DNA of 64,000 nucleotides from Niastella koreensis GR20-10 (GCF_000246855.1 NC_016609.1:5034744-5098743); one strand, 5' to 3'. Positions 44,758 to 54,895 are shown, counted from the first letter of the stretch. Translations and numbers: made by a program. The notes: generated from the letters alone by a model not told the origin.

Positions 44758-45933
44758 ATGTTTAAGCACCTGTTCATCATGATCTGGAATAAACGGAAAC
44801 AGAATTTCCTGCTGATGTTTGAGATCCTGGTCTCCTTCCTGGTACTCTTTGCAGTATTTACCCTCATAGTATACAACTTCCGGAATTACCATAAACCGAT
44901 GGGATTTAATTATGACCGGGTATGGGTGGTCAATTACGACAATCCGTTAAAAACAACCAACAAGGATTCCATCATGCAGTTTTATGAAATCCTGCGTAAA
45001 AGCATTAAAGGGATGACCCCCGTAAAAGAAGTTACCATCACCAATAACAACATTCCTTTCGGGAACGCCACCCAGCAAACCGGCATTACTCAAAAAGGCG
45101 CGCTGATTGACCAGGTGAACTGGTTCCTGGCCGATGAAAGTTACCGGAATGTACTGAACCTCCGGTTACTGGAAGGGCGCTGGTTCGATAAACGGGATGT
45201 GGCCTCCGCCAACGCCCCTGTTGTTATTAATAACACGTTGCGGGAAAAACTCTTTGGAAAATTACCTGCTGTAGGGAAAGTGTATGGCGACCATGATAAA
45301 AGACTGGTGATCGGCGTAGTGGAAGACACCAAATTCAAAGGAGATTACACCGTTCCCGGCAGCGCCCAGTTTAGCCGCCTGGACACCGGTGATTATAAGT
45401 ATACCAACAAAATGCTGCTTAAAGTAACACCGGATGCAGATGCAGCTTTTGAGGGACAATTGTATAAGACGCTGAGCAATGTTCTTCAACACGCCAACGT
45501 GGAAATTGAACACCTTGAAAATAAAAGAAAGACCATTAACTATTTTGCCATTGTTCCTATGGCCGTATTACTGATCGTTGCCTTGTTCCTGATGATCAAT
45601 GTATCGATGGGGTTGTTTGGTGTGCTCTGGTATAATATCAACAAAAGAAAAGGCGAGATCGGCTTACGCAGGGCGGTGGGCGCAACCGGCCAATCGGTTT
45701 CGGGACAATTAATGGGAGAATCCCTGGTGCTGGCCACCTTTTCGTTGTTCGCAGGCTGTTTCTTTGCCGTGCAGTTCCCATTACTGAATGTGTTCGATCT
45801 GCCGGCAGGGATCTATGTAACCGCTATCGGGCTGTCGGTATTATTTATTTATACATTGGTATTCATTTGTTCCCTGTATCCCGGCAAACAGGCGGCGGCT
45901 ATTTACCCGGCTGCAGCGTTGCATGAGGATTGA
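44758..45933 (+). CDS. FtsX/MacB-type ABC permease, subunit 2
   Basis: 391 aa with the same plan as its neighbour: N-terminal helix (~16-40), periplasmic domain, three C-terminal helices (IVPMAVLLIVALFLMINVSM, LVLATFSLFAGCFFAVQFPL, VLFIYTLVFICSLYPG) and coupling region KRKGEIGLRRAVGATGQSVS. Sequence similarity to subunit 1 is limited outside the FtsX domain. The regulator gene follows after 44 nt. Confidence 0.9.
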   Translation: MFKHLFIMIWNKRKQNFLLMFEILVSFLVLFAVFTLIVYNFRNYHKPMGFNYDRVWVVNYDNPLKTTNKDSIMQFYEILRKSIKGMTPVKEVTITNNNIPFGNATQQTGITQKGALIDQVNWFLADESYRNVLNLRLLEGRWFDKRDVASANAPVVINNTLREKLFGKLPAVGKVYGDHDKRLVIGVVEDTKFKGDYTVPGSAQFSRLDTGDYKYTNKMLLKVTPDADAAFEGQLYKTLSNVLQHANVEIEHLENKRKTINYFAIVPMAVLLIVALFLMINVSMGLFGVLWYNINKRKGEIGLRRAVGATGQSVSGQLMGESLVLATFSLFAGCFFAVQFPLLNVFDLPAGIYVTAIGLSVLFIYTLVFICSLYPGKQAAAIYPAAALHED

Positions 45934-45977
45934 CTACGTTTATCACCAGCCGGAAATTACCTAAATTGCTGTTCACT

Positions 45978-47351
45978 ATGATCCTTATTATTGACGACGA
46001 TATGGCTGTGCAGGCATCCCTGCTGCTGCTTTTTGAAAACGCCGGGTATACCGCCATGGCTGCCTCCAATCAGCAGGAAGCCATGGAACTCCTGCACCGC
46101 CATCCTGTTTCGCTGGTGATCCTGGATCTTAATTTTTCCATAGATACCAGCGGCGAAGAGGGCATTGCCCTGTTGCAACAGCTCAGGCAGTTTAACCGGG
46201 ACGTGCCTGTGATCCTGCTCACCGGCTGGGGCACTATTCAACTGGCCGTACAGGGCATGAAGCTGGGCGCGAACGATTTTATAAATAAGCCCTGGGACAA
46301 TGAATACCTGCTGCAATCGGTACAAACGCTGTTGCAATTGCAGGAGAAGCCGGAAAAGAAACATAACCGGAAAGAGCTGGACAGCCTTTACCAGCTGCGC
46401 TTCATCATTGGCGAAGAGGAAAGCATGCTCGAATTGCTCGACACCGTGGGCCGGGTAGCTGCTACGGATGCACCGGTGCTGATTACCGGGGAAAGTGGCA
46501 CCGGCAAAGAACTGATCGCAGAAGCCATTCACCAAAACAGCCTGCGCCACAACAAGGCATTTGTGAAAGTGAACCTGGGCGGCATTTCTACCTCCCTGTT
46601 CGAAAGCGAGATGTTCGGCCACATCCGCGGCGCTTTCACCGATGCAAAAACAGACCGCACAGGCCGCTTTGAGCTGGCGCATAAAGGTACTATCTTCCTC
46701 GACGAGATCGGCGACCTGGATCTCAGCAGCCAGGTAAAACTGTTACGGGTATTGCAGGACAGAACTTACGAAGTGCTGGGCAGCAGCCGCACCAAAACCG
46801 TAGACATGCGGGTGGTGTGCGGCACCAATAAAAACCTCGACAGCATGGTGGCAGCGGGCACATTCCGTGAAGACCTTTTCTACCGCATCAACCTCATCAG
46901 CATTCACCTGCCGCCTTTGCGTGAAAGACCAACAGACATTCCATTGCTGGTGCAATTCTTCATCGGTAACCTGAAAGAGATCTATAACCGCCCGCAACTC
47001 ACCGTTACGCGGGAAGCCATGAAATGGCTACAACAGTTGCCCTGGCCAGGTAATATAAGACAGTTGAAAAACCTGGTAGAACGCTCCGTGCTGATGAGCC
47101 GAAAAGACAACCTGGATATGGAAGACTTCCGCATACAACCGGAATTACCGGCAGCTAAAAAAGGAACTGTACAACTGCCACAGGTAGGCGCTTTAACCCT
47201 GGAAGAAATTGAAGTGCTGATGATTAAAAAAGCCCTGGATTTTCACCGGAACAAGATCTCGAAGGCGGCAGAATCACTGGGCCTTACCCGCAGTTCCCTG
47301 TACCGGCGGCTGGATAAATACAATATTCCCTACGATGAAACTTCGGACTAA
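45978..47351 (+). CDS. sigma54-dependent response regulator (NtrC family)
   Basis: 457 aa from the ATG at 45978, which begins directly with the receiver (MILIIDDD); an in-frame TTG at 45930 would overlap the previous gene. Receiver: phospho-acceptor Asp50 and FINKPW Lys. AAA+ domain: Walker A GESGTGKE (171-178), sigma54-contact loop GAFTDA (218-223) and ELAHKGTIFLDEIGDL. C-terminal Fis-type helix-turn-helix: KISKAAESLGLTRSSLYRRL. It overlaps the kinase gene by 17 nt. It is expected to activate the sigma54 promoter of its own operon. Confidence 0.94.
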   Translation: MILIIDDDMAVQASLLLLFENAGYTAMAASNQQEAMELLHRHPVSLVILDLNFSIDTSGEEGIALLQQLRQFNRDVPVILLTGWGTIQLAVQGMKLGANDFINKPWDNEYLLQSVQTLLQLQEKPEKKHNRKELDSLYQLRFIIGEEESMLELLDTVGRVAATDAPVLITGESGTGKELIAEAIHQNSLRHNKAFVKVNLGGISTSLFESEMFGHIRGAFTDAKTDRTGRFELAHKGTIFLDEIGDLDLSSQVKLLRVLQDRTYEVLGSSRTKTVDMRVVCGTNKNLDSMVAAGTFREDLFYRINLISIHLPPLRERPTDIPLLVQFFIGNLKEIYNRPQLTVTREAMKWLQQLPWPGNIRQLKNLVERSVLMSRKDNLDMEDFRIQPELPAAKKGTVQLPQVGALTLEEIEVLMIKKALDFHRNKISKAAESLGLTRSSLYRRLDKYNIPYDETSD

Positions 47352-48630
47352 ATATATTCTTTTTGTTGTCATCCTGCACCTGACCGCCCTGGTATTGACG
47401 TGGTTTGTTTTCCGCGAATACAAGATCCTGTTCCTTGTATCGGAGGTGGTGATCATTATTTCCATTGCGCTTGCCTGGCAACTGTATTACCAGCTGCTGG
47501 CCCCGCTGAAAATGTTGATGCGGGGTACCGAAACCATCAAAGACCGGGACTTTACTGTAAAAATGCTGCCTACCGGTAAATATGAGATGGACGAATTGAT
47601 CCATGTGTACAATCAGATGATGGATGAGTTGAGAACAGAAAGAACCAAACAGGAACAACAGCATTTGTTCCTGGAAAAACTGATCGACACCTCCCCTACC
47701 GGCATTATTATCCTGGATTATGATGAAAACATTCAGCAGGTGAATCCGCGGGCTATGCAGTTGCTGAATATGAGCAGCCAGGACCTGGCAGGTAAACCGG
47801 TAACTGCCATTATGCACCCTGTAACGGAACATATTAAACAATTGCCTACCGGGCAGTCCATTACCGTTACATTCAACAATGCGGTTACCTGTAAAATACA
47901 GAAGTCGCATTTTATTGACCGCGGTTTTTCCCGCCAGTTCATCATGATCGAAGAGCTGACAGCAGAGATCCTGGCGGCCGAAAAAAATGCTTATGGAAAA
48001 GTGATCCGGATGATGGCGCATGAAGTGAACAATACGATCGGCCCGGTTAATTCCATCCTGCAATCGGCGCTTCAGTCACAGTTAATGCAGGAAAAGAACG
48101 GAGAGCTTTTACGGAACGCCTTGCAGGTGGCCGTTGAGCGCAATCACAACCTCAACCACTTTATGCGAAACTTTGCAGACGTGGTAAGATTGCCGGAGCC
48201 GGTAAAGCAGGAGGTCAACCTGCAACCATTACTGGAAAATGTTATCCAGTTAATGCAAATGAAGGCCCGCGAAAAGGAAATACAGTTTGTTTATACCCCT
48301 GCAGAAACACCCTTTTATATGTACGCCGATGGCCAGCAGATGGAACAGGTGCTTATAAATATTGTAAAGAACAGCATCGAGGCCATTGACCAGCACGGTA
48401 CCATCTGTTTTGAAACCAATCCTGCTACCCGTCAACTGATCATTACCGATTCAGGTAAAGGCATTCCACCCCATATAGCCGGTCAACTCTTCAGCCCTTT
48501 CTTCAGCACCAAACGCAACGGACAGGGTATTGGGCTCACCCTCATCAAAGAAATTTTACTCAACCATGGCTTTGAACTGTCGCTAAAAACGATAGCCCCC
48601 GGGCAAACGGAGTTTGTAATAAAGTTTTAA
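47335..48630 (+). CDS. sensor histidine kinase with two helices and almost no external loop
   Basis: 431 aa. Two membrane helices (~7-26 and ~31-50) are separated by only about five residues (REYKI), so there is no periplasmic sensor domain. A HAMP-like segment (52-100) and PAS domain (~108-205, SPTGIIILDYDENIQQVNPR) follow. The phospho-acceptor is His229 in MAHEVNNTIGP, and the HATPase domain has NIVKNSIEAI (N box), DSGKGIPP (G1) and GQGIGLTL (G2). This layout is NtrY-like and also recalls intramembrane-sensing kinases. Partner of the overlapping response regulator. Confidence 0.92.
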   Translation: MKLRTKYILFVVILHLTALVLTWFVFREYKILFLVSEVVIIISIALAWQLYYQLLAPLKMLMRGTETIKDRDFTVKMLPTGKYEMDELIHVYNQMMDELRTERTKQEQQHLFLEKLIDTSPTGIIILDYDENIQQVNPRAMQLLNMSSQDLAGKPVTAIMHPVTEHIKQLPTGQSITVTFNNAVTCKIQKSHFIDRGFSRQFIMIEELTAEILAAEKNAYGKVIRMMAHEVNNTIGPVNSILQSALQSQLMQEKNGELLRNALQVAVERNHNLNHFMRNFADVVRLPEPVKQEVNLQPLLENVIQLMQMKAREKEIQFVYTPAETPFYMYADGQQMEQVLINIVKNSIEAIDQHGTICFETNPATRQLIITDSGKGIPPHIAGQLFSPFFSTKRNGQGIGLTLIKEILLNHGFELSLKTIAPGQTEFVIKF

Positions 48631-48650
48631 AGAAATAACCAGCCTACACT

Positions 48651-51062
48651 TTAATCCACCTTCAGACTTTTTACCGGGTTTGCTACTGCGGCTTTAATAA
48701 ACTGACTGCTGATAGTAAGCCCGGCAATTAATAAAGCGCCCAGACCGGCCACCAGGAATACCCATACCGAAATACTTTCCCGGTAGGCAAAACCCTGTAA
48801 CCATTTATCCATAAACAGCCAGGCCAATGGCGCTGCCACCAGGAAGGCAATGCATACCAGCTTCAGGAAACTGGCGCCCAGCATAACCACCAGGTCCGGC
48901 ACGTTTGCACCCAACACTTTGCGAATGCCTATTTCCCTGGTACGTTGTTCAGCAGTATAAGCCGCCAGGCCAAACAGTCCCAAACAGGCGATCAGGATGG
49001 CGAGGGTGGTAAAAAGCGCGGCAATTTTTCCGGTGCGTTGTTCCGCGCGGTACAGGTTATCAAAATCCTCGTCCATAAAGGAGTAGTCAAATTCCTGGTT
49101 GTTTGAAAAGCTCTTCCACTTTTTTTCTATGCCGGCTAACAAAGCCGATAAGTTGTCACTATTCATTTTAACAGCCAGTACATCGGGCCGATCGCCCTGC
49201 TTTTTCCGTTCAAAAGCGGTGGTCATGGTTAATACAACCGAAGAAACATTATCCCTGAGCGAATTGAAATTAAAATCTTTCACAACACCTATAACATGAT
49301 ATTGCTTCTGGTTATCGCCAAGCACAATGGTCTTATCAAGGGCGTCACCAGCAAAGCCCATGGCCCTGGCGGCTGTTTGATTGATGATGATGGCCGATGA
49401 ATCGGAGGAAAGCGCGGCATTGAAATCGCGCCCTTTGTCAAGACTCATATTCATGGTACGCAGGTAATCCTCATCAACCGGCCAGAACTCCGTTTGATGT
49501 ACATTGTTATTGGCAGAAACATAATTCGTCCACCTTCTATGCCCGGTAGGCACAAATGAACTTAAGGTGGCGCTTGTTACACCCGGCAAATGCAGCACTT
49601 CCTGTTTAAAGGCGGCACCCTGTTTATTCAATGCATTCAAATGTTTTACCAGCAACACCTGCCTGCGGTTGAAGCCAAGACTTTTGTGTTGCATATAGCT
49701 CAGTTGATTGTATACGACCAATGTACCAATGATTAAGAAAATGGAAATGGCGAACTGGAACACCACCAGCAAACTACGCAGCCTGCTCCCTTTAACTCCG
49801 GCTACGGTTTGTCCTTTCAAAACCTTTACCGGGTTGAAAGCCGACAAAAAGAAGGCAGGATACGAACCAGCCAGCAAACCAACTATAAGTGTAATGCCTG
49901 TTACAGCCGGGAGCAGCCAACCAATCATCGTGCTGGTAACAGTGAGGCTTTTGCCTGCTATCTGATTGAACGCCGGTAACAAGGCCCAGGCAAGCAATAC
50001 CGCCGTAAGCATGGCAAAAAAACTCATCAGCACCGATTCAGAAATAAACTGCAATACAAGACCTGTCCGGGGCGAACCCAATACTTTCCTGATGCCTACC
50101 TCCTTTGCCCGGCCGGCAGCATGCGCGGTGGAGAGGTTCATGAAATTGATACAGGCCAGCAACAGGATGAACAGGGCAACACCCGAATAAATATAGATGT
50201 ACTGAATGTTCCCATTCGCACTCAGTTCGTTCGCCCGGTTGCTATGCAGATGAATATCATATAAGGGCGTAAGATTTAATTTTATATAGTCGCCCTGTTT
50301 TTCCATGGCGTCAATGAAATCAAGGTATTTCTTCAGGAAGGCAGGGAATTTGGCTTCCAGCTTTTTGTAATCAGCCTGTGGCTTCAATAACAAATACGTA
50401 TGGAAAGGAAAAAAAGCAGCCAGGTTTTGATTGGAAGCTATAGGCTGCGAAGCCATCGACTCTAAACAATCAGCCTCAAAATGACACTGGGCGGGCAGAT
50501 TTTTAATAACCCCGGTGATCCTGCAAATCGTACTCTTATTGTCGTCACCTACCCTGGTCAGTACTTTACCCAGCACATGCGTGGTGCCAAAATACTTTTC
50601 CGCCATTCGCTCTGTAACAACGATGGTGTTTGGTTCTGCAAGGGCCGTGTTGGGATCTCCTTCCAACATAGGCAGCGTGAAAACAGCAAAGATGGAAGGA
50701 TCGCAAAACAGGGTGTTCTTTTCCAACACCAGTTCCTCTCCTTTTTTGAACCGCACTTCCTCATCGGACAGCAGCCTTACGGTATTTTCTATTTCAGGGA
50801 AATTAAGTTGCAGCGCTTCCGCTGCTTTAGGCGCAGCAATAGCGCTGGACGTTATACTGGCATTTATCTTTGTATCGGAGTTTACCCGGTAGATCCTGTC
50901 GCCTTTACTATTGAACCGGTCGTAACTGGTTTCATCAAACACATAAAATATTATCAACAGGCATACCGCGAGGCCAATGGTAAGTCCGGCTATATTGAGC
51001 AAGGTAAAGCCCTTATTCCTTTTAAAGCTGCGTAAAGCGGTTTTAAAGTAGTTTCCCATCAT
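48651..51062 (-). CDS. stand-alone MacB/FtsX-type ABC permease
   Basis: 803 aa with two FtsX modules, each preceded by a periplasmic MacB_PCD-like domain: N-terminal helix GFTLLNIAGLTIGLAVCLLI, first FtsX ~285-420 (YSGVALFILLLACINFMNLS, AKEVGIRKVLGSPRTGLVLQ), second ~670-795 (TREIGIRKVLGANVPDLVVM). Such two-module permeases are abundant in Bacteroidota. No ATPase gene is adjacent on this strand, so it must borrow one, possibly the one at 42810. It follows the TPR gene by 11 nt and converges on the kinase gene. Confidence 0.9.
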   Translation of the reverse strand: MMGNYFKTALRSFKRNKGFTLLNIAGLTIGLAVCLLIIFYVFDETSYDRFNSKGDRIYRVNSDTKINASITSSAIAAPKAAEALQLNFPEIENTVRLLSDEEVRFKKGEELVLEKNTLFCDPSIFAVFTLPMLEGDPNTALAEPNTIVVTERMAEKYFGTTHVLGKVLTRVGDDNKSTICRITGVIKNLPAQCHFEADCLESMASQPIASNQNLAAFFPFHTYLLLKPQADYKKLEAKFPAFLKKYLDFIDAMEKQGDYIKLNLTPLYDIHLHSNRANELSANGNIQYIYIYSGVALFILLLACINFMNLSTAHAAGRAKEVGIRKVLGSPRTGLVLQFISESVLMSFFAMLTAVLLAWALLPAFNQIAGKSLTVTSTMIGWLLPAVTGITLIVGLLAGSYPAFFLSAFNPVKVLKGQTVAGVKGSRLRSLLVVFQFAISIFLIIGTLVVYNQLSYMQHKSLGFNRRQVLLVKHLNALNKQGAAFKQEVLHLPGVTSATLSSFVPTGHRRWTNYVSANNNVHQTEFWPVDEDYLRTMNMSLDKGRDFNAALSSDSSAIIINQTAARAMGFAGDALDKTIVLGDNQKQYHVIGVVKDFNFNSLRDNVSSVVLTMTTAFERKKQGDRPDVLAVKMNSDNLSALLAGIEKKWKSFSNNQEFDYSFMDEDFDNLYRAEQRTGKIAALFTTLAILIACLGLFGLAAYTAEQRTREIGIRKVLGANVPDLVVMLGASFLKLVCIAFLVAAPLAWLFMDKWLQGFAYRESISVWVFLVAGLGALLIAGLTISSQFIKAAVANPVKSLKVD

Positions 51063-51073
51063 GGCTTACAATG

Positions 51074-52222
51074 CTATTTTTCTTTAAGATACTTCTTCCT
51101 GAGATATTCATACGCCTTTTTTTCATCCGGCGATTGCGGCTTTGCAAACAATAGATATTTGCTATAATATTTTTTGGCAGCCTCGTCATTTTTCAAATAC
51201 TGGTCCTGGATGCGCCCGCAATCATACAACATCAGGGGGTCTTTAAACAAATAGTACGCCGTATCGTAGTGTGCAATGGCCTTTTTAAACTGCTTCATTT
51301 CTCCGTAGTTATCGCCCATGGCGTGAAAATAATATTCAGCTGTATTGGAAATCGCCAGTCCCAAACAGGTTTTCAGCAGTTCATTGCTTTTATCAAACTC
51401 ACGCAACTTTGCATATGATTTTGCCTCATAGTAAAGTACATTTTCGCCAGCCATCTCGTGGGCAACCATATAATCACATACCCTGATGCAATCTCTGTAC
51501 ATATTCATAATATAATAAGATAATACCACCTGCGTAAGTGTATTTAATGATCCTTCTCCCAGGCGCATTAATTGTTCACCGGGAATAACAGCCTTTTGAT
51601 AGGCAGCCGCATCGTAAAACGACTTTACCTGTAACTTTAAATAAGGAACACTTACAGAATCCCGCAAAAGACCTGCCCCGATGATACTGTCTGCCCGGTC
51701 ATAATTTTTCTGATCAATTAAAAGATCAGCCAGGGCCGCGCCATTTTTACTATCGGTGGGCAACAAGCGGTATGCCTGTTCATAATAAACAATGGCGGAA
51801 TCTTTTTTATTTTCCCGGCGGAAAAGGTCACCCATCTTTTTGTAAAAACCTGCTTTTTGCGGATTACCAGTGATCAACCGGCTCATGTATCGGCGGGCTT
51901 TTGCCGGCTCATCATCACTATAGAAATCCGAAAAATACAAATTGGCCGAAGCATGGGTGGAGTCAACGTCCAGCATTTTTTGATAATACTTACCGGCATT
52001 GTTCTGGTCATCGTTCTGTTGATAGGCATATCCTAAATAACCCAGGGTTTGCAGATTTACGCTATCTATTTTTTCGATAGTAAGTAAATAACTGATAGCC
52101 TCTTCATACTGCATATTCTGGAAAAAGTCCATCACTTTATTTTTATCGGGAACCGGGGACTGGGCTGCTGCATGGCCAGCCTGCACTATCATGATAACAA
52201 GGATACAAGGTAATATTCTCAT
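51074..52222 (-). CDS. exported TPR-repeat protein
   Basis: 382 aa from the ATG at 52222, which starts a signal peptide (MRILPCILVIMIVQAGHAAA, cut near AQS); the longer frame from 52306 has a non-signal leader. At least seven TPR-like helix pairs follow (YLGYAYQQNDDQNNAGKYYQ, FYKKMGDLFRRENKKDSAIV, ALADLLIDQKNYDRADSIIG, YFHAMGDNYGEMKQFKKAIA). It is probably a periplasmic scaffold. Co-transcribed with the downstream MacB permease. Confidence 0.82.
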   Translation of the reverse strand: MRILPCILVIMIVQAGHAAAQSPVPDKNKVMDFFQNMQYEEAISYLLTIEKIDSVNLQTLGYLGYAYQQNDDQNNAGKYYQKMLDVDSTHASANLYFSDFYSDDEPAKARRYMSRLITGNPQKAGFYKKMGDLFRRENKKDSAIVYYEQAYRLLPTDSKNGAALADLLIDQKNYDRADSIIGAGLLRDSVSVPYLKLQVKSFYDAAAYQKAVIPGEQLMRLGEGSLNTLTQVVLSYYIMNMYRDCIRVCDYMVAHEMAGENVLYYEAKSYAKLREFDKSNELLKTCLGLAISNTAEYYFHAMGDNYGEMKQFKKAIAHYDTAYYLFKDPLMLYDCGRIQDQYLKNDEAAKKYYSKYLLFAKPQSPDEKKAYEYLRKKYLKEK

Positions 52223-52403
52223 ATATAGGTAATGGTTAATAAAATAAGATGCTGAACCGTTAAATTTCCATAAATGGTACGGCCCGAAGTGTAATCCAAT
52301 GGTCAAACTTTATAGTTTGCACCTACCTTTTTGTTTCCTATCTTCAATTGTTTGTCAACGCCACCTCACCGGGCGTTATGTTTAACTTACTACCTCAAAG
52401 CAT

Positions 52404-54851
52404 ATGAAAAAATCATTAGCATTGGCCTTGCTGCTGCTGTGCCCTGGCGGTTTATTGTTCGCGCAGATTGATGAGCAATTAAAAGAAGATATCCGCAATA
52501 CCGGGTATGTACACAGTCCGCTCCCACTCGATTACAGTAAATCTTTTGAAACATTCGGCCTTACCAAGAAAGTAGTCACCAGCGACCTGTTGTGCGATAT
52601 GGAAGACCTCAACAAATGGTCGCATAAAGGTATTGGCGGCATGTCGGTCACCGGCGAAAGAAGCATTTCAGGAAAACACAGCCTGCAACTGGTAGCGCCT
52701 ACTACTTATCCGCAATTCCTGGGTTGGGGGTTGGGCTTTGGCACCTCCATGGCCAGCTATGATGTTGGCGGTGCAAACTGGGAAAAATACAACCGCCTTC
52801 ATTTTTACATATATCCCAATTGCGAAGGCGCCCGCAGTATATACCTGAACTTATATGTAGAAAATGATGGTAAAATAAAAGTACCGGATAAGTATGAGCG
52901 GGAAGGCTTTCATGAAATCAATTTAATCAACGGAAAGTGGAATGAATGCTTTGTAGAAATGAGCGAACTGGCCAGGGACAAAGTCACCAAAATCTCTTTT
53001 GCCATTGAAGTTTTTGGTAAAGAACGCACCATGGGCGACTCGCTGAAATTTGATATAGATAAAGTGTCACTGGAAACTGTTGAACACCCCGAAGTAGTAA
53101 CCGGCTGGACACCCGCTGAAAACCGGATCATTTACTCCACCACCGGTTATGGCGTAGAAAGCGAAAAAACCGCCATCGTGCGGGTGAATGGCGCCAACGA
53201 AAAATTTCAACTGGTAAACAATGTTACCAATGCCGTCGTATACGAAGGTAAGATCAATGCTGCCAAAACAAATATCGGTTCCTTTGAAACAATTAACTTC
53301 AGTGACTTCAGAAAGGAAGGGCAATACGTTATTCGCGCCGGTAATGTCACCAGTAAACCATTCTTCATCAACCGCAATATCTGGGACAACTCAGCCTGGC
53401 GCGTGCTGAACTTTATATTTTGTGAACGTTGTGGGTATGCAGTGCCTGGTAAACACGGTGTTTGCCACAGCGATCTGCACGCCATAGTCGATGGCAAAAT
53501 CTTCCCTTTCAACGGCGGCTGGCACGATGCGGCGGATATGTCGCAACAGGTGCTGCAATCGGGTGAAATCGTATATTCCCTGCTGGAGATGGCCAACCGG
53601 GCTAAAGAAAAGAACAATAAGGATTTGTTTCTGCGTCTGCAGGAAGAAGCGGAATGGGGCATCGATTGTATCCTGAAAGGCCGCTTTGGCAATGGCTATC
53701 GCGCGCAAACCTGGGGCACTAATCTATGGACGGATGGTTTTATTGGCACCGGTGACGATTCTACCCAACGAAGATTGGTACATGTGCACAACCGCGCCTT
53801 CGAGAATTTTGTTTTTGCCGGCATTGAAGCCTATGCTTCCATGATGATAGCAAACGATGCCATGCTTAAGGGGCATCTCAGAAAGGTGGCGATAGAAGAT
53901 TTTGCGATTGCTAAAAAACGTTTCGACAGCCTTAGCTTTAACGACCTGAGCAGTATCGGCGGCGGCGGCGATCATGCTGCCATGGCTTCCAACAGCCAGT
54001 ATTCGGCGAACATTTCTTTAGCCGCCAGTTTACTGTATAAACTAACAGGCAACAAGTACTATGCAACTGAAGCAGCCAATGCCATTCAATATACCCTGCA
54101 ATGCCAGCGTACCGAACCGCTGGGAGATAAAAATAAAACCAGTGGGTTCTTTTACCGTGATCTGAATAAGCGATCCATTGTGCATTACACGCACCAGAGC
54201 CGCGACCAGGTATATATGCAGGCCCTCACCGCGCTTTGTGAAACACAACCCAACCATGCCGACTATGGAAAATGGTCAGCAGCTATCAGGTTGTTTGGAA
54301 ACTATCTCAAAACAATTACCCGGTATGTTCAACCATATGGTCTGGCGCCAAGTGGAGTGTATAACATCAATGAAGTGCAGGACTCGGTTAACTTTTATAA
54401 AGTACAGGTGGGTATTTTCAGCGGGGCGGCCAAAGACTATAAGGAGCAACTGGAAAATGGGGTTAAGCTGGACAATGAACATTACTTAAGAGTATTCCCC
54501 GTTTGGTTTTCCTTCAGAGGCAACGCGGCGGTTCAACTGTCAACAGGTAAAGCAGCTGCGTTAGCCGGAAAATTCCTGAAAGACAAAGAGCTGATGAATA
54601 TTGCCGAACAGCAATTGTTCTGGATAGTAGGAAAAAATCCTTTTGGTCAGTCATTGATGTGGGGCGAAGGAAGTAATTATCCGCAACTCTATACTGCATT
54701 GCCGGGCGAAACCGTAGGCGCTATCCCGGTAGGTATGCAATCGAGATTTAATGAAGACACGCCTTATTGGCCGCAATTCAATACAGCCACCTATAAAGAA
54801 GTCTGGGGCGCACCAGCCGCCAGGTGGTTGTCACTGATCGCCGAATTTTAA
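52404..54851 (+). CDS. glycoside hydrolase family 9 (endoglucanase-like)
   Basis: 815 aa, exported (signal MKKSLALALLLLCPGGLLFA). An N-terminal carbohydrate-binding-like jelly roll is at ~60-215 (CDMEDLNKWSHKGIGGMSVT), a CelD-type Ig domain at ~225-320 and the GH9 (alpha/alpha)6 catalytic domain at ~325-810. The catalytic base pair Asp375/Asp378 lies in GGWHDAADMSQQ, and the acid is Glu799 in YKEVWGAPAARW. Family 9 enzymes invert beta-1,4 bonds in cellulose or related glucans. It is larger than average because of the extra N-terminal module. Confidence 0.9.
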   Translation: MKKSLALALLLLCPGGLLFAQIDEQLKEDIRNTGYVHSPLPLDYSKSFETFGLTKKVVTSDLLCDMEDLNKWSHKGIGGMSVTGERSISGKHSLQLVAPTTYPQFLGWGLGFGTSMASYDVGGANWEKYNRLHFYIYPNCEGARSIYLNLYVENDGKIKVPDKYEREGFHEINLINGKWNECFVEMSELARDKVTKISFAIEVFGKERTMGDSLKFDIDKVSLETVEHPEVVTGWTPAENRIIYSTTGYGVESEKTAIVRVNGANEKFQLVNNVTNAVVYEGKINAAKTNIGSFETINFSDFRKEGQYVIRAGNVTSKPFFINRNIWDNSAWRVLNFIFCERCGYAVPGKHGVCHSDLHAIVDGKIFPFNGGWHDAADMSQQVLQSGEIVYSLLEMANRAKEKNNKDLFLRLQEEAEWGIDCILKGRFGNGYRAQTWGTNLWTDGFIGTGDDSTQRRLVHVHNRAFENFVFAGIEAYASMMIANDAMLKGHLRKVAIEDFAIAKKRFDSLSFNDLSSIGGGGDHAAMASNSQYSANISLAASLLYKLTGNKYYATEAANAIQYTLQCQRTEPLGDKNKTSGFFYRDLNKRSIVHYTHQSRDQVYMQALTALCETQPNHADYGKWSAAIRLFGNYLKTITRYVQPYGLAPSGVYNINEVQDSVNFYKVQVGIFSGAAKDYKEQLENGVKLDNEHYLRVFPVWFSFRGNAAVQLSTGKAAALAGKFLKDKELMNIAEQQLFWIVGKNPFGQSLMWGEGSNYPQLYTALPGETVGAIPVGMQSRFNEDTPYWPQFNTATYKEVWGAPAARWLSLIAEF

Positions 54852-54858
54852 GTGGAAT

Positions 54859-54890
54859 AAACAGCCCCGACTGCAACATCGGGGCTGTTT
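54859..54890. terminator. bidirectional terminator between GH9 and GH92
   Basis: AAACAGCCCCGA (54859-54870) and TCGGGGCTGTTT (54879-54890) pair perfectly over 12 bp around an 8-nt loop, followed by ACTTTTTACT. It serves both convergent genes. Confidence 0.9.
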
Positions 54891-54895
54891 ACTTT

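Noticed and set aside
45957-46682. 241-codon minus-strand frame
   Set aside because: Antisense to the sigma54 response regulator with its complete motifs.
52304-52319. CAAACT-TTAT-AGTTTG as promoter of the GH9 or TPR gene
   Set aside because: It is a neat 6-bp dyad, but the TAnnTTTG spacing fails on both strands; kept only as a possible operator without further support.
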